64,000 bases of DNA from Microcaldota archaeon. Lineage in GTDB: Archaea; Micrarchaeota; Micrarchaeia; Micrarchaeales; Micrarchaeaceae. Positions 24,683-34,151 of this stretch are shown here, piece after piece. A model generated the notes under the pieces. The model was not told the DNA's origin. It saw only the letters and a program-made list of their open reading frames with translations, and searched no databases. The DNA lies in NCBI GenBank assembly GCA_028866715.1, contig JAGWHO010000001.1, positions 62,001 to 126,000 of the forward strand, in the 5' to 3' direction. The translations under genes were made by a program, and so were the position numbers. Numbering within the stretch: the first letter of the stretch is position 1; each line of letters begins with the position of its first letter.

Positions 24683-26926
24683 ATGACAAGAAGAGACATG
24701 AAAGGGTTCATTTTCACGCTTGATGCGGTGTTTGCGCTGATAGTCGCATCGGTAGGAGTGTCCATACTCTTGTATGCGCACTTCGCATCGCCGGGAGTGT
24801 ATCACGTCCCGGTCTATGAAGCCACCAGCATACTTCAGAATCTGTTGCAGACGCCGATATCCACGCCGTCGATAAGCTCAATCTACGGCCTTGCGCTGTA
24901 CAATTCGAGTCAGGCTTCTGCATTCACGTGGCCGTATTTCGGGCACGGGCCTAACCTCAACGGATCTATCGCATACGGGATATCATTGCCTACATACCTC
25001 TGGTCGTTCAACGCGCCTGGCATACAGCAGCAATCCGTATCCGTTGACAGAGGAGTGGTGGCATTCAGCTTCAATTCAAATGAGATAGACGCGATAAACG
25101 CGACTACAGGCAATGTAATCACAGGTTTCCCGATCAAGTTCAAGGATTCATCTACAATAGACGGCGCTCCGCTTGTCTACCAGAACGAGATAATATACCC
25201 GAATTACACTGCCTCAAGCGTGCACATCAATGCCGTGAGCATAACCAACGGATCCAGAATGCTATGGTCAACGAACATAGGTTCCGCAGGGCTCACCAGC
25301 CCGGTTACGGTAGAGGGGGGGTTTATCGTATTCGCAGCCGCGGGAACAGAGGTCCTGTTCCTTAACCCGTACAACGGCACAGAGGTTGCGAGCGAGGGAT
25401 GCTGGAGCGGCTGCTCAGGGCAGGTAAGCCCGTCGCTCCCGGCATATTCTACAGGCAAGCTCTCGTTTGTTACCTACACACCAGGCCAGCAAAATTATCT
25501 CAGGATGATAAACACGCAGGGAGCACAGCAGTTCCAAGTTGCTCTTAGCACGTCTACGGCGCCCCCTCCTGCAATAACTGGAAATATAATAGGGGTGGGC
25601 AGCGGCTCAACGCTCTATATATTCAACCTCAACGGCACTGAGATCAAAACTGTGAGCCTCGCGGCGCAGATAAAGGGCATATCCGCATATGGGAATGTCA
25701 TGTATGCAGAGACCTCGAATGCGATAGTCGGCGTCCTTGTGCCCTCGGGCACCCAGACGTTCTTCACGTCTACGCCAACGCAGAATTGGAACGCTTCGCC
25801 TTCGGTGACATCAAGCACGCTTTACGCACTGATAAACGGGTACGACCTAAGGGCGTACAATACGGGATCGTCCAAGATGCTATGGACAGCCAACCTTAGC
25901 AACGGCGGGCCTGTCACATCGGCGTCTTACAGCGGAGTGCCGTTGGCGTACGGCAACGCATACATAGCAGATGGGGGCACGCTTTACGTTCTTGGAGGTT
26001 ACAAACCAAGGCAGGGCGACAGCATACTCCAGACCATTGCGACTATGTACCTGACCAAAGACGGGGCGCGTGCAGACCAGTTCCTCGCGAATCTTTATAA
26101 CACAACATCGACAAACGTGGGCATATTCATAAACAACACATTTGGACCTTCAGAAAGGGTCGCAAGCTTCGGCGGGGTCGACAGCTGCGGAGCAGGATAT
26201 ACGTCCAGCCCGATAAACAACCTTCCTAACTACACCATTGCCGCGTGGGTCTACCCCACGTCGCGCGCATCCGGCGTCACCGCCATCTATTCTGAAGGGA
26301 TACCTGCGGAGACGTATCTATTTTATCTGTCATCGACAGGCGCGCTTACCACAGCAGAGTGGAACGTCAATACAGGAGGCAATTGGGTCACCTCCAGCTC
26401 CAGCTACATAATACCGCTGAACAAGTGGTCGTTCGTAGCGATGAGCATGAACAAGGGCGGCACAAACACAGGAACTGCAGTCTTCTACAACAACGGCCAG
26501 TCCCAGCAAACTTCAGGGCAGAAGGAATCGAATTCAGGATCACACTACCTCGGCATAGGGTGCAACATAGGCTACCTGTCATCGCAGGGAGCGGCAGACT
26601 TCAACGGCATAATAGCCGACCTGCAGATATACAACGGCACGCTATCATCGGCACAGGTGCAGACCCTATACAGCCAGGGCCCTTACGGCGTGCCTGCGAA
26701 CAAGGGCAAACTGACTGCATGGTGGCCGCTGCTTGGGAATATGAACGACTACGGACCTAATTCATATACCGCAATTCCGAGCAGCAATGTGGTTTACGTG
26801 CCGGCAAATTACATACCCTCATCATTGCAGAACAGCTATCAGGTCAGCAGGGCATCTATCCCGTTAAGCCTAAATGTTAACGGAATAAACAACATATACA
26901 ACGTGAGTGTGGTGGTCTGGAGATGA
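24683..26926 (+). CDS. Pilin-like protein with beta-propeller and LamG domain
   Basis: The 747-residue protein has a prepilin-like N-terminus (KGFIFTLDAVFALIVASVGVSILLY, probable cut after Gly8). A PQQ-type beta-propeller spans about residues 95-460, visible as repeated blades such as GVVAFSFNSNEIDAINATTGNVI and NAYIADGGTLYVLGGY. A LamG domain follows (about 500-665) with the linker AWWPLLGNMNDYG. No quinoprotein enzyme residues were sought, so the propeller is best seen as a binding platform. It is co-transcribed with the flanking LamG genes and overlaps the next by ATGA. Confidence 0.82.
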   Translation: MTRRDMKGFIFTLDAVFALIVASVGVSILLYAHFASPGVYHVPVYEATSILQNLLQTPISTPSISSIYGLALYNSSQASAFTWPYFGHGPNLNGSIAYGISLPTYLWSFNAPGIQQQSVSVDRGVVAFSFNSNEIDAINATTGNVITGFPIKFKDSSTIDGAPLVYQNEIIYPNYTASSVHINAVSITNGSRMLWSTNIGSAGLTSPVTVEGGFIVFAAAGTEVLFLNPYNGTEVASEGCWSGCSGQVSPSLPAYSTGKLSFVTYTPGQQNYLRMINTQGAQQFQVALSTSTAPPPAITGNIIGVGSGSTLYIFNLNGTEIKTVSLAAQIKGISAYGNVMYAETSNAIVGVLVPSGTQTFFTSTPTQNWNASPSVTSSTLYALINGYDLRAYNTGSSKMLWTANLSNGGPVTSASYSGVPLAYGNAYIADGGTLYVLGGYKPRQGDSILQTIATMYLTKDGARADQFLANLYNTTSTNVGIFINNTFGPSERVASFGGVDSCGAGYTSSPINNLPNYTIAAWVYPTSRASGVTAIYSEGIPAETYLFYLSSTGALTTAEWNVNTGGNWVTSSSSYIIPLNKWSFVAMSMNKGGTNTGTAVFYNNGQSQQTSGQKESNSGSHYLGIGCNIGYLSSQGAADFNGIIADLQIYNGTLSSAQVQTLYSQGPYGVPANKGKLTAWWPLLGNMNDYGPNSYTAIPSSNVVYVPANYIPSSLQNSYQVSRASIPLSLNVNGINNIYNVSVVVWR

Positions 26927-29900
26927 AGAGGCAGTTCTTGAAAAGCAGGAAGGGCATACTGCTAACGCTAGTCACCATAGTGTTGTTCCTGCTGATGCTC
27001 AGCGAGCTCATAACGTATGTCACGTTCAGCATAAACTACGATTCCCTGTCTACCGCATCCTCGACGACGTTCAGCAGCTCTGCCTTTGCCGCTACGCTGA
27101 CTTCGCAGAGCGCGGCATGGCTCCACAGCAGCCTCTACAACGCGCTTGGCGCATTGGTGGGGTATGAGGGCAACCCGTCCCAGAGGGACGGAAACTTCAT
27201 AAACAACACAGCGCTTGCTCTCAAATCGCTTGTCACGAACGGAACCATATACGGCACCAACCTCAACAGCACTATGGGAGGGGCTACGCTCAAGGTCTGG
27301 CTCAATTACACGAAGCTTGCAGGGCTTTCGCAGAATGTAAACGTGAGCATCAAGAACAGCAGCATAATCATATTCCAGGGAGGGCCGTTCAGCCTCAACG
27401 CAACGCTTACCGGGCTCATGATCATAAACTCCACATACGGGGTCTCGACATACCCGCTCAGCGTTACGGTAGGGATTCCGCTCAACGGGACGGTAAGCGT
27501 CTACAGCGCCGAGACCGCAGATACATCGCCGATAAAGGCACAGTCGTCTTATCCGGTGGCGCAGCTTGTAGGCAACACATACGCAGTGAAGGGCAGCACC
27601 TCTCCGTTCATGTCCGCGTACGGCACTGTGGCCTCCTTTACAGGAACGCTCGGCTGCGCCTCAATCCCGGCAGCAGTGCAGAACAAGAATTTCATAATCG
27701 TCGAAGCCAATGCATACAACCTGCCGCAAAACGCATGCGGCGCAGCAGGGGTGGTAACGTATTCCAATACCCCGGGCATTGGAAGCTTCCTTGTGCCATG
27801 GCTCGGATATTCCCCTTCAACAAACATAGTCAACATACTCCAGAACGGCACCAGCGTGCTTCTCGACGGAAAGGGCCTCGCGCTCTACAACCTGTCGCAG
27901 ATACAAAATGCGGTGCAGAACGGCTATGCATACCCGTCAAGCTATGTGCCTTCATTCCTTGACCAGGGGCAGGGATCCCTGACAAACAGAAATCCAAACG
28001 GCATGTTTTCATTCGCGTATGAGGGCAGGCAATCGGCTGCATTTATAGGCTCGAACTACATCAGCACAGGCAATACGGGCTTTCCCCTCGGAAATTCGAA
28101 CAAGGCCGTGTTTGCATGGATATACCCGACAACAGAGGCAAGCCAGCAGATGATCGAATCATTTGGCAGCGGCTCAAGCAACCTGCTCGCCAGCCTCATC
28201 CTTAGGGCAGGAGGGGATGTGACGTTCACCACCGACGCTCTGTGGGCGGTTCAGTCAAGTTTCGTCCCCCCGCTCAATGCGTGGAGCTTCGTTGGATACA
28301 CATACAACGGGGTCACAAGGTCTACGACCATATATTTCAACGGGCAATCCTTTACAGGCACGTTGGGCGGAAGCCTTGCAGTGGATACCGCTCAGGCATA
28401 TATCGGAAGGTTTAGCGGAGGCCAGTACTGGAACGGCAAGATTGCCGACGTGCAGGTTTATAACGGGACCCTTAACCCTGCGCAGGCCTATCAGCTTTAT
28501 CAGGAGGGCATTGGCGGCGCGCCGATAGTTAACGCGAACCTCACAGGCTGGTGGCCCCTGAACGGAAACGGGAACGATTACAGCAGCAGAGGCAACAATG
28601 GGAATATCGTAAACGTGGGCTGGTCAGGGATCCCGAATTACAACGGCAATCCCTTGCTGCAGGGCTCTCTTTACAATTCTAGCACCAACAACAAGATTTA
28701 TGGGGTGCTCAACTGCGGGACGCTGAACCAGTGCGCCAACTCTTCGCTGCAGCACCTGTACCTAGGCGCTCTTGCGTTGAAAGGCAACACCAGCGTGCAG
28801 GGCGCGCTATTCAACGGCCAGACAGCATATATAACGACCCCGCCGGTAATGGCACCTGCCAGCCACACGATTGAATTCTGGATGAAGACATTCACTACCC
28901 AGACCAGCCCAATACAGTCTATGATCAGCCTATGGGGGTCGTACAATGCCCGCATTGCGATATACGGAAGCGGTTCTGGCATATCGTTCAACAGGGACGG
29001 AGGCGGAAGCATAGCTTCAGGTGTCACGCCGAACGCAAACCAATGGTACCAGGTCGCTGTTGTCCTAAGCAGCTCGAAGGTAGCGAGCATATATGTCAAT
29101 GGAGTTCTCAGGAGCACAGGGGTCGCTCCGTCACAGACAGAGAGCTGGAGTATTGAGGACATAATAGGCTCCGATGTCAGCCCGCCGACGACGCCGTTCA
29201 ACGGCCTGATATCCAATGTGCAGTTCTATAACTCGGCCCTAAGCAGCGCACAGATAACCGCGTTATACGCCAACGGGATAAACAACAAGCCCATAGTGCC
29301 TTCAAATACTATAGGCTGGTGGCCCCTGAACGGAACGATAAACGATTACAGCGGCCTTAGCGAGAACGGCGTGAACTACGGCGCAGCGTTTGTCACAAGT
29401 TATACAAACCAGACCAATGGCACGAGCACAGAGGCCCAGGCGTTCCATCTCGGCGACGCCGTGGTGCCGAATGTCGCAAATTTCAACGGCATCTCGACAT
29501 CAAACATAGTGATCGCGAAGGACACAAGCTGGCCGGCGGGATCGCAGGCGGTAAGCATATTCGCATGGGTTAGGAGCACCCAGAGCGCGAGCTATCCGTT
29601 CATAGTACAGTACGGAAGATACAATACGGCATATCAGGATTGGCTGCTGGGCGATTACAGCGGGCAGATATGCGCGGATGACTGGGGTGACGGTGTCGCA
29701 TGCGGACCGTCTATAACGGACGGGAAATGGCACTTCGTTGGGCTGACGTATGCAGGCGGAGGGACTACCGCAGTCACGACTTACACTGATGGGGTAGCCA
29801 CCTCGTCAAACTTCTGCGCCTCTTGCGTCCCCAATGTATACACAGGCTCCGGCAGCGTTGCCGCGATAGGGTCAGGATGCTGCGGCGGCTTCTTCAACGG

Positions 29901-30144
29901 CTCAGTGGCCGACGTCCATATATACAACGTATCGCTGTCCCAAGCACAGGTCTACCAGCTCTATTCTAACGACAGCGTGGTGGGACTGGGTCCTGTGGCA
30001 TGGTTCCCGCTGAGCATGAGCGTCAACGGCCTGATGAACGAGACCCCTAACCTCGCGTTCCCGAACAACCCAGGCTACTTCGGGAGCTGCACCAGCTCGA
30101 ACGCCATATACGGGAATTGTGGCGTCAAGGAAGTCCAGCCGTAG
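26923..30144 (+). CDS. Surface protein with pilin-like N-terminus and three LamG domains
   Basis: The 1073-residue protein starts by an ATGA overlap with the previous gene. Its N-terminus (KSRKGILLTLVTIVLFLLMLSELITYV) is a basic stretch, Gly and long helix of prepilin type. A beta-rich outer region precedes three LamG domains (about 365-540, 625-800, 855-1030), again with WWPLNGN linkers. The third has paired cysteines (NFCASCVPN, GSGCCGG). It is the last gene of the LamG operon; a separate promoter 33 bases later starts the secretion-like genes. Function is inferred as adhesion or partner recognition. Confidence 0.82.
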   Translation: MKRQFLKSRKGILLTLVTIVLFLLMLSELITYVTFSINYDSLSTASSTTFSSSAFAATLTSQSAAWLHSSLYNALGALVGYEGNPSQRDGNFINNTALALKSLVTNGTIYGTNLNSTMGGATLKVWLNYTKLAGLSQNVNVSIKNSSIIIFQGGPFSLNATLTGLMIINSTYGVSTYPLSVTVGIPLNGTVSVYSAETADTSPIKAQSSYPVAQLVGNTYAVKGSTSPFMSAYGTVASFTGTLGCASIPAAVQNKNFIIVEANAYNLPQNACGAAGVVTYSNTPGIGSFLVPWLGYSPSTNIVNILQNGTSVLLDGKGLALYNLSQIQNAVQNGYAYPSSYVPSFLDQGQGSLTNRNPNGMFSFAYEGRQSAAFIGSNYISTGNTGFPLGNSNKAVFAWIYPTTEASQQMIESFGSGSSNLLASLILRAGGDVTFTTDALWAVQSSFVPPLNAWSFVGYTYNGVTRSTTIYFNGQSFTGTLGGSLAVDTAQAYIGRFSGGQYWNGKIADVQVYNGTLNPAQAYQLYQEGIGGAPIVNANLTGWWPLNGNGNDYSSRGNNGNIVNVGWSGIPNYNGNPLLQGSLYNSSTNNKIYGVLNCGTLNQCANSSLQHLYLGALALKGNTSVQGALFNGQTAYITTPPVMAPASHTIEFWMKTFTTQTSPIQSMISLWGSYNARIAIYGSGSGISFNRDGGGSIASGVTPNANQWYQVAVVLSSSKVASIYVNGVLRSTGVAPSQTESWSIEDIIGSDVSPPTTPFNGLISNVQFYNSALSSAQITALYANGINNKPIVPSNTIGWWPLNGTINDYSGLSENGVNYGAAFVTSYTNQTNGTSTEAQAFHLGDAVVPNVANFNGISTSNIVIAKDTSWPAGSQAVSIFAWVRSTQSASYPFIVQYGRYNTAYQDWLLGDYSGQICADDWGDGVACGPSITDGKWHFVGLTYAGGGTTAVTTYTDGVATSSNFCASCVPNVYTGSGSVAAIGSGCCGGFFNGSVADVHIYNVSLSQAQVYQLYSNDSVVGLGPVAWFPLSMSVNGLMNETPNLAFPNNPGYFGSCTSSNAIYGNCGVKEVQP

Positions 30145-30176
30145 AGGCTGTGCTGCAGGCACCCGGATGGCAAAGG

Positions 30177-30188
30177 CTTAAATATATA
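30177..30188 (+). promoter_or_regulatory. TATA box of the VirB-like operon
   Basis: The sequence cttaaatatata lies in the 95-base gap after the LamG operon. It would place a transcription start near 30205, about 35 bases before the ATG at 30240, which has gtgag ahead of it. Confidence 0.55.
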
Positions 30189-30239
30189 TTTTGATAAAAT
30201 AGTGTATACTCAAGTAAAAGCTTGAATTTGCGTGAGTAT

Positions 30240-30626
30240 ATGTCTATTCTTGATAAGAGGCATGCCCAAAGCATGCTGCGGGCGCTTGGTATCGTCTCGA
30301 TACCGTTGGTTTTTGCGGGGTTCCTGGCTATGTCGCATGCTGCCGGGAGTGCGGGCATACTCCCTGAACTCGATAGCATAAAACTCACGCTTTCGCAGGT
30401 GGGGCCGGCGCTCAGCGCAATACTCTTCGTGGTTGCCGGCATATTCTACGCGATAGGGCAGATGCTCCCTCCTGACAAGAAGGCCAATTTCCACACTACA
30501 GCAGTGAATGTCATAATAGGCGCGATAGTTGTAGGGATTCTGAGCTTCGCCTCAACGTCTCTTGCTGCCGCATCGTCCCATCTGTTGAGCAATGTGACGG
30601 CCAATGCGACGAACGTAACAGGTTAG
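30240..30626 (+). CDS. VirB2/TedC-like pilin subunit
   Basis: The protein is about 128 residues. A helical signal-like N-terminus (LRALGIVSIPLVFAGFLAMSHA) is followed by two long hydrophobic helices (LTLSQVGPALSAILFVVAGIFYAIGQM and VNVIIGAIVVGILSFASTSLA) joined by a short polar loop (LPPDKKANFH). This hairpin layout is that of conjugative VirB2-type pilins and the TedC pilins of archaeal DNA-import systems. The ATG at 30240 is chosen over a TTG at 30222. VirB6-like and VirB4-like genes follow within 3 to 9 bases, which is the main reason for the call. Confidence 0.7.
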   Translation: MSILDKRHAQSMLRALGIVSIPLVFAGFLAMSHAAGSAGILPELDSIKLTLSQVGPALSAILFVVAGIFYAIGQMLPPDKKANFHTTAVNVIIGAIVVGILSFASTSLAAASSHLLSNVTANATNVTG

Positions 30627-30629
30627 CCC

Positions 30630-31679
30630 ATGTTCCTGACCAGCGATGCCTATGCCATCTCGGTCAGCCTTATTGCGATAACTCTCGCTGTGGCAGGGAT
30701 CATTCTCGGCTTGGGCTATGCGCTTGACGACAAGCGGTTAAAGGAGTTTGGCAAATCGGAGATAATCCAGGCGCTGATAAGCGGCGCGATAATAGGAGGG
30801 CTTATCCTGGTATTCGGGCCTTCCGGCCTGATAGCGACAGTGACAAACGGCATAGTATCTGGCTCGTCCCTTGGCGCTGCCTGCCAGGGATTCATGAGCG
30901 GGAACTATGCAATTTGCTTCGCTTACAACTATCTTGTCGGGCTTACGCCAGTTGCGATAAACGGGCAACAGTACCAGTCGCTTGCAGTGACATCTATGGG
31001 CACGCTCGTGTCTCTTGCCGGAGCCTACACGGCAATCGGCATGATAGGCGCAGTGCAGCTGAACCTGGGCTTCGTAAGCGTGTCGTTGAGCAGTGTCCTA
31101 TCTCCGATAATGACGCAGCTCAGTTACGTGATAGAGGCGGTCAGCGCAGCTCTTATAGCCATAGAGGCGCAGGGGGTGCTGCTTGCGTTCATATCCGTGA
31201 GCGCGCTTACGGTGCTCTTGCCTGCCGGGCTTGTCCTTCGCACCGTATACCTTACCAGAAGGCTGGGAGGAGCCCTGATAGCGATAGTGATAGGGCTTTG
31301 GGGGGTCTTCCCGCTCACGTACGTGCTTAACGCCCAGCTCATTAGCAATTATTCAAGCATTGATGCAAACTCTACCGCCACGTCTTTCATGAGCTTTGCC
31401 AGCAGCGCAGGCAATGGGATAGTGGAGAGCGTTGCAGGCATAGGCCAGTCGAACAGCACAAAGGAGACAAATGGCATACTGTCCGGCATTTCCTCGACGC
31501 TCTCATCGGTAGTAAGGGATTTCGAGAATTTGTTCAACAGCGTAGTGGATTGGCTTGCGCTTCTGATCATACAGGTGTTCTTCCTGCCGATATTCAGCCT
31601 TGCGATAACCGTAATATCGATAAAGGAGTTCGCGAAGGTCCTCGGCACGGAGATTGATCTAGGCAGGTTCAGGTTCTGA
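30630..31679 (+). CDS. Polytopic VirB6/CedA-like channel protein
   Basis: This 349-residue membrane protein has about seven hydrophobic helices, with a central block of several helices (QLSYVIEAVSAALIAIEAQGVLLAFISVSALTVLLPAGLVLRTVYLTRR) typical of VirB6/TrbL-like inner-membrane channel proteins. A C-terminal helix pair follows. It starts 3 bases after the VirB2-like gene. In type IV secretion and the Ced/Ted import systems this component forms the membrane passage for DNA or protein. The call relies on topology and neighbours, because the family is poorly conserved in sequence. Confidence 0.65.
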   Translation: MFLTSDAYAISVSLIAITLAVAGIILGLGYALDDKRLKEFGKSEIIQALISGAIIGGLILVFGPSGLIATVTNGIVSGSSLGAACQGFMSGNYAICFAYNYLVGLTPVAINGQQYQSLAVTSMGTLVSLAGAYTAIGMIGAVQLNLGFVSVSLSSVLSPIMTQLSYVIEAVSAALIAIEAQGVLLAFISVSALTVLLPAGLVLRTVYLTRRLGGALIAIVIGLWGVFPLTYVLNAQLISNYSSIDANSTATSFMSFASSAGNGIVESVAGIGQSNSTKETNGILSGISSTLSSVVRDFENLFNSVVDWLALLIIQVFFLPIFSLAITVISIKEFAKVLGTEIDLGRFRF

Positions 31680-31688
31680 GATGGTAAG

Positions 31689-32309
31689 ATGCACGATAGG
31701 GTAAGGCTCTGGCCTATTTTAGAGGCTGCAATATTCAGGCGCACCAATCTGATTGAGCGCATTGGCACTTATGAGCTGAGCGGGGACAGGCAGTCTGCAA
31801 TCAGGAGGCACAAAGGCAAGATAATCTCCACCGCCATGGCGAGCATCGAAGGCAGCACAGAGAGCGGCATAGACAGAAAAGCGGTAGAGAGCGTGATATC
31901 CAGGCTGAACTTCCCGTTCAAGTTCACAGTGCAAGTAAGCGCGCTGAATGCGGCAAGGATCTTGGACAGGCTTGAGACCCGCCGCGCAATGCTCGAGATA
32001 GAGCTGTCAAAGATATCGGGGTCTAAGAGCGGCAAGGGGATGGTAAGGGCAAACGCGGCGAGGCGCGAGCTGGAGCTCATAGAGCACGACATAAAAGGCA
32101 TGACAACTGGAAGCACACCTTTGAAGATGGCGCTGCTGATATCGACCAGCTCTGTTTCAGAGAGCAGGTTTTATGCGGAAGAGCGGGCAAAGACGCAGAT
32201 ACGCGAGCTTGCGGGAGAATTTGGCGCGATAACAAACTCGCAGGTAAGGGTGCTGAGCGGCACGGAGCTCGCAGAGGCCATGATGCTTGACAACACGATG
32301 ATGCTATGA
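31689..32309 (+). CDS. VirB4 N-terminal-domain-like protein
   Basis: The soluble 206-residue protein has an alternating strand-helix pattern: NFPFKFTVQVSALNAARILDRLETRRAMLEIEL, then TPLKMALLISTSSVSESRFYAEERAKTQIREL. This resembles the N-terminal domain that precedes the motor domain in VirB4/TraC/CagE ATPases. Its stop overlaps the start of the ATPase gene (ATGA at 32306), as expected for a VirB4 split into two chains. No ATP-binding motif is present in this part. Confidence 0.6.
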   Translation: MHDRVRLWPILEAAIFRRTNLIERIGTYELSGDRQSAIRRHKGKIISTAMASIEGSTESGIDRKAVESVISRLNFPFKFTVQVSALNAARILDRLETRRAMLEIELSKISGSKSGKGMVRANAARRELELIEHDIKGMTTGSTPLKMALLISTSSVSESRFYAEERAKTQIRELAGEFGAITNSQVRVLSGTELAEAMMLDNTMML

Positions 32310-33418
32310 CGTTGCTATCCAACTCTAAAGTTGCGAGCAGCTCGCTCTGCCTCAGCGCAATGTCCGAGTGTTCGCCCAGATCTGGAACTGGAATATACAT
32401 AGGCAGGACCAGCGTGTACAAGATGCCTTTCATCTTGGACACTGATGAGATGATGAACCCGCACATATCCGTGATCGGCACCTCAGGTTCAGGAAAGACA
32501 TACCTGCTGAAGGCGATAATAGCGAGAAGCGCGATACATCTGGGAGCAAATGTCCTCATGCTCGACTGGACAGGCGAGTACTCGAAGCTTGTCGAACATC
32601 TTGGTGGAGTAGAGTTTGGAGTCGGCGCCGGATTTGACGCGGATTCGATCGATATTAATGACATGCTTGATGGGATTGCAAGCCTTAATCTGTCCAGGCT
32701 GAGGCAGGACGGCCAGAAGGCGGCGGTGACAAAGCATATTGTAGAGGCAATCTCGAGGCGCATGCACAATTACGGAATAGGCAGCAAGAAGACGCATATG
32801 ATAGTGCTCGACGAGGCCTGGAGGCTGATATCGGAGAGCAACGAACTTGGAGCGCTTTTCAGGGAGGGCAGGAAGTACGGCTTCGGTGTCGTGCTGGCCA
32901 CGCAACTGGTCAGTGACATAAAGAATGAGGTGATAGCCAATTCTGCCACCGTCGCCATATTCAAGCTGCAGAACAGCGACGATGTCAGCACCCTTGTCTC
33001 AAGCGGGGTTATCTGCCAGGACGATACCTTGACTATCGGCGCATTGGGCCAGGGCAGCTGCATGTTGCACCTGTCGTTCAAGGATTCGGGTGCTCTGAAG
33101 AGGAACGTCATTATTGATAAGGTCGACGGCGTAGAACTCGGCTTTTATGAGTTTAGAGGTAATGGGATGAGAGTGCAAGATAGGAAGTTCAGGGGCGAGA
33201 CAGAGAAACTGCACCTTGGAGAAGACGCAAAGGCGAAGCTGTACAGTTTCGTAGACGCAAGCGACAGGCACGTGGATGAGGCAGGGCTCATCTCGCTGCT
33301 AATAAAACTGGGGGTAAAGAGGCCGATGATAGTTACATACATGCGTTCGCTAGGGCTTGACGATTTCTCAATTGTCGCTGCCTATGAAGCTGCGGCCTCT
33401 GAGGGAAAACAAGATTGA
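32306..33418 (+). CDS. VirB4/HerA-type ATPase motor
   Basis: The 370-residue RecA-fold motor has Walker A GTSGSGKT at 58-65, the characteristic ANVLMLDWTGEYSKL strand, Walker B HMIVLDEAWRL with Asp169-Glu170, and the sensor stretch VVLATQLVSDIKNEVIANSATVAIFKL. These are shared by conjugative VirB4 proteins and archaeal HerA/CedB. It should power pilus assembly or substrate transfer at the membrane. A C-terminal helical part (GLISLLIKLGVKRPMIVTYMRSLGLDDFSIVAA) is present. It is the last gene of the operon. Confidence 0.85.
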   Translation: MTLLSNSKVASSSLCLSAMSECSPRSGTGIYIGRTSVYKMPFILDTDEMMNPHISVIGTSGSGKTYLLKAIIARSAIHLGANVLMLDWTGEYSKLVEHLGGVEFGVGAGFDADSIDINDMLDGIASLNLSRLRQDGQKAAVTKHIVEAISRRMHNYGIGSKKTHMIVLDEAWRLISESNELGALFREGRKYGFGVVLATQLVSDIKNEVIANSATVAIFKLQNSDDVSTLVSSGVICQDDTLTIGALGQGSCMLHLSFKDSGALKRNVIIDKVDGVELGFYEFRGNGMRVQDRKFRGETEKLHLGEDAKAKLYSFVDASDRHVDEAGLISLLIKLGVKRPMIVTYMRSLGLDDFSIVAAYEAAASEGKQD

Positions 33419-33438
33419 TAGACTGGAACGGCATCAGG

Positions 33439-34131
33439 CTACTTCTTCCTGGCGCCGACAGTTATCATATGGTATTCGTTCTCGTAGCCTAGCGCAGACT
33501 TGAAGACCTGCGGCTCCATCGTTATAGTGCTGTCAGAGTAAGGATCGTTTATGTAGAACGTGTCCTTGTCATAGCCCTTTACTACAACCCAGTGAGGTGA
33601 TGCCTCAAGATATGGGTTGAGAACGTTTGCGTTGACCAGAACTATCGGTATCTTACCGGAGTTGAGCTGCTTCTTTATCATGTTGACAGAAGTTACGCCG
33701 TACTCTTCCTTTATCTTCATGTCCTTTGCCTTCTTCTTTATCTCGTTAAATGAAGATGACAGAGTATCTAGGTTTATGCCCTCATAAACCGCAAGCTTCT
33801 TCTCATAGCCTTCATCCTTGGCGTTGCTGACTATCTGCGTGCGAGCGCCCCTCTTTGCGAGCGCATAAGCCAGTCCGTATCTAGAGCCGTGCCAGACAGA
33901 GCCACTTACTGCTTCCTGCCATATTGAGAATTCTGTATCTTTCTTCATCTGCAGGCCCTTGTTGAGGTACTTGAGAGCCATCATCGCGCACGCTGCCGAG
34001 CTGGTGAACTCCTCAGTCTGGGCGTAGTTCGGTATCTCGAATATCTTCGATTCCCTAAGCTTTGGCTTCGCCGATCTTGAAGATCCTCTTGACAGCTTTC
34101 TTGGCTTCTTAGCGTTCTTCTTTGGTATCAT
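33439..34131 (-). CDS. C39-like (papain-fold) cysteine peptidase family protein
   Basis: The 231-residue protein has a basic N-terminal tail of about 25 residues and then a C39-like fold. Probable catalytic Cys48 is in EFTSSAACAMMALKYL, His180 in ASPHWVVVKGYD and Asp196 in FYINDPYSD, the order expected for this family. The start ATG at 34131 is fixed by the ribosome site ggtgatt just before it. There is no signal peptide, so it acts in the cytoplasm or at its membrane face. It converges on the VirB4-like operon. Peptidase or transglutaminase-like activity is inferred. Confidence 0.8.
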   Translation of the reverse strand: MIPKKNAKKPRKLSRGSSRSAKPKLRESKIFEIPNYAQTEEFTSSAACAMMALKYLNKGLQMKKDTEFSIWQEAVSGSVWHGSRYGLAYALAKRGARTQIVSNAKDEGYEKKLAVYEGINLDTLSSSFNEIKKKAKDMKIKEEYGVTSVNMIKKQLNSGKIPIVLVNANVLNPYLEASPHWVVVKGYDKDTFYINDPYSDSTITMEPQVFKSALGYENEYHMITVGARKK

Positions 34132-34151
34132 AATCACCTAAACATAAGCTA

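Noticed and set aside
24683-26926. PQQ-dependent dehydrogenase call for the propeller protein
   Set aside because: The blades resemble PQQ repeats, but the pilin-like N-terminus and LamG domain indicate a surface binding protein; no quinoprotein active-site motif was seen.
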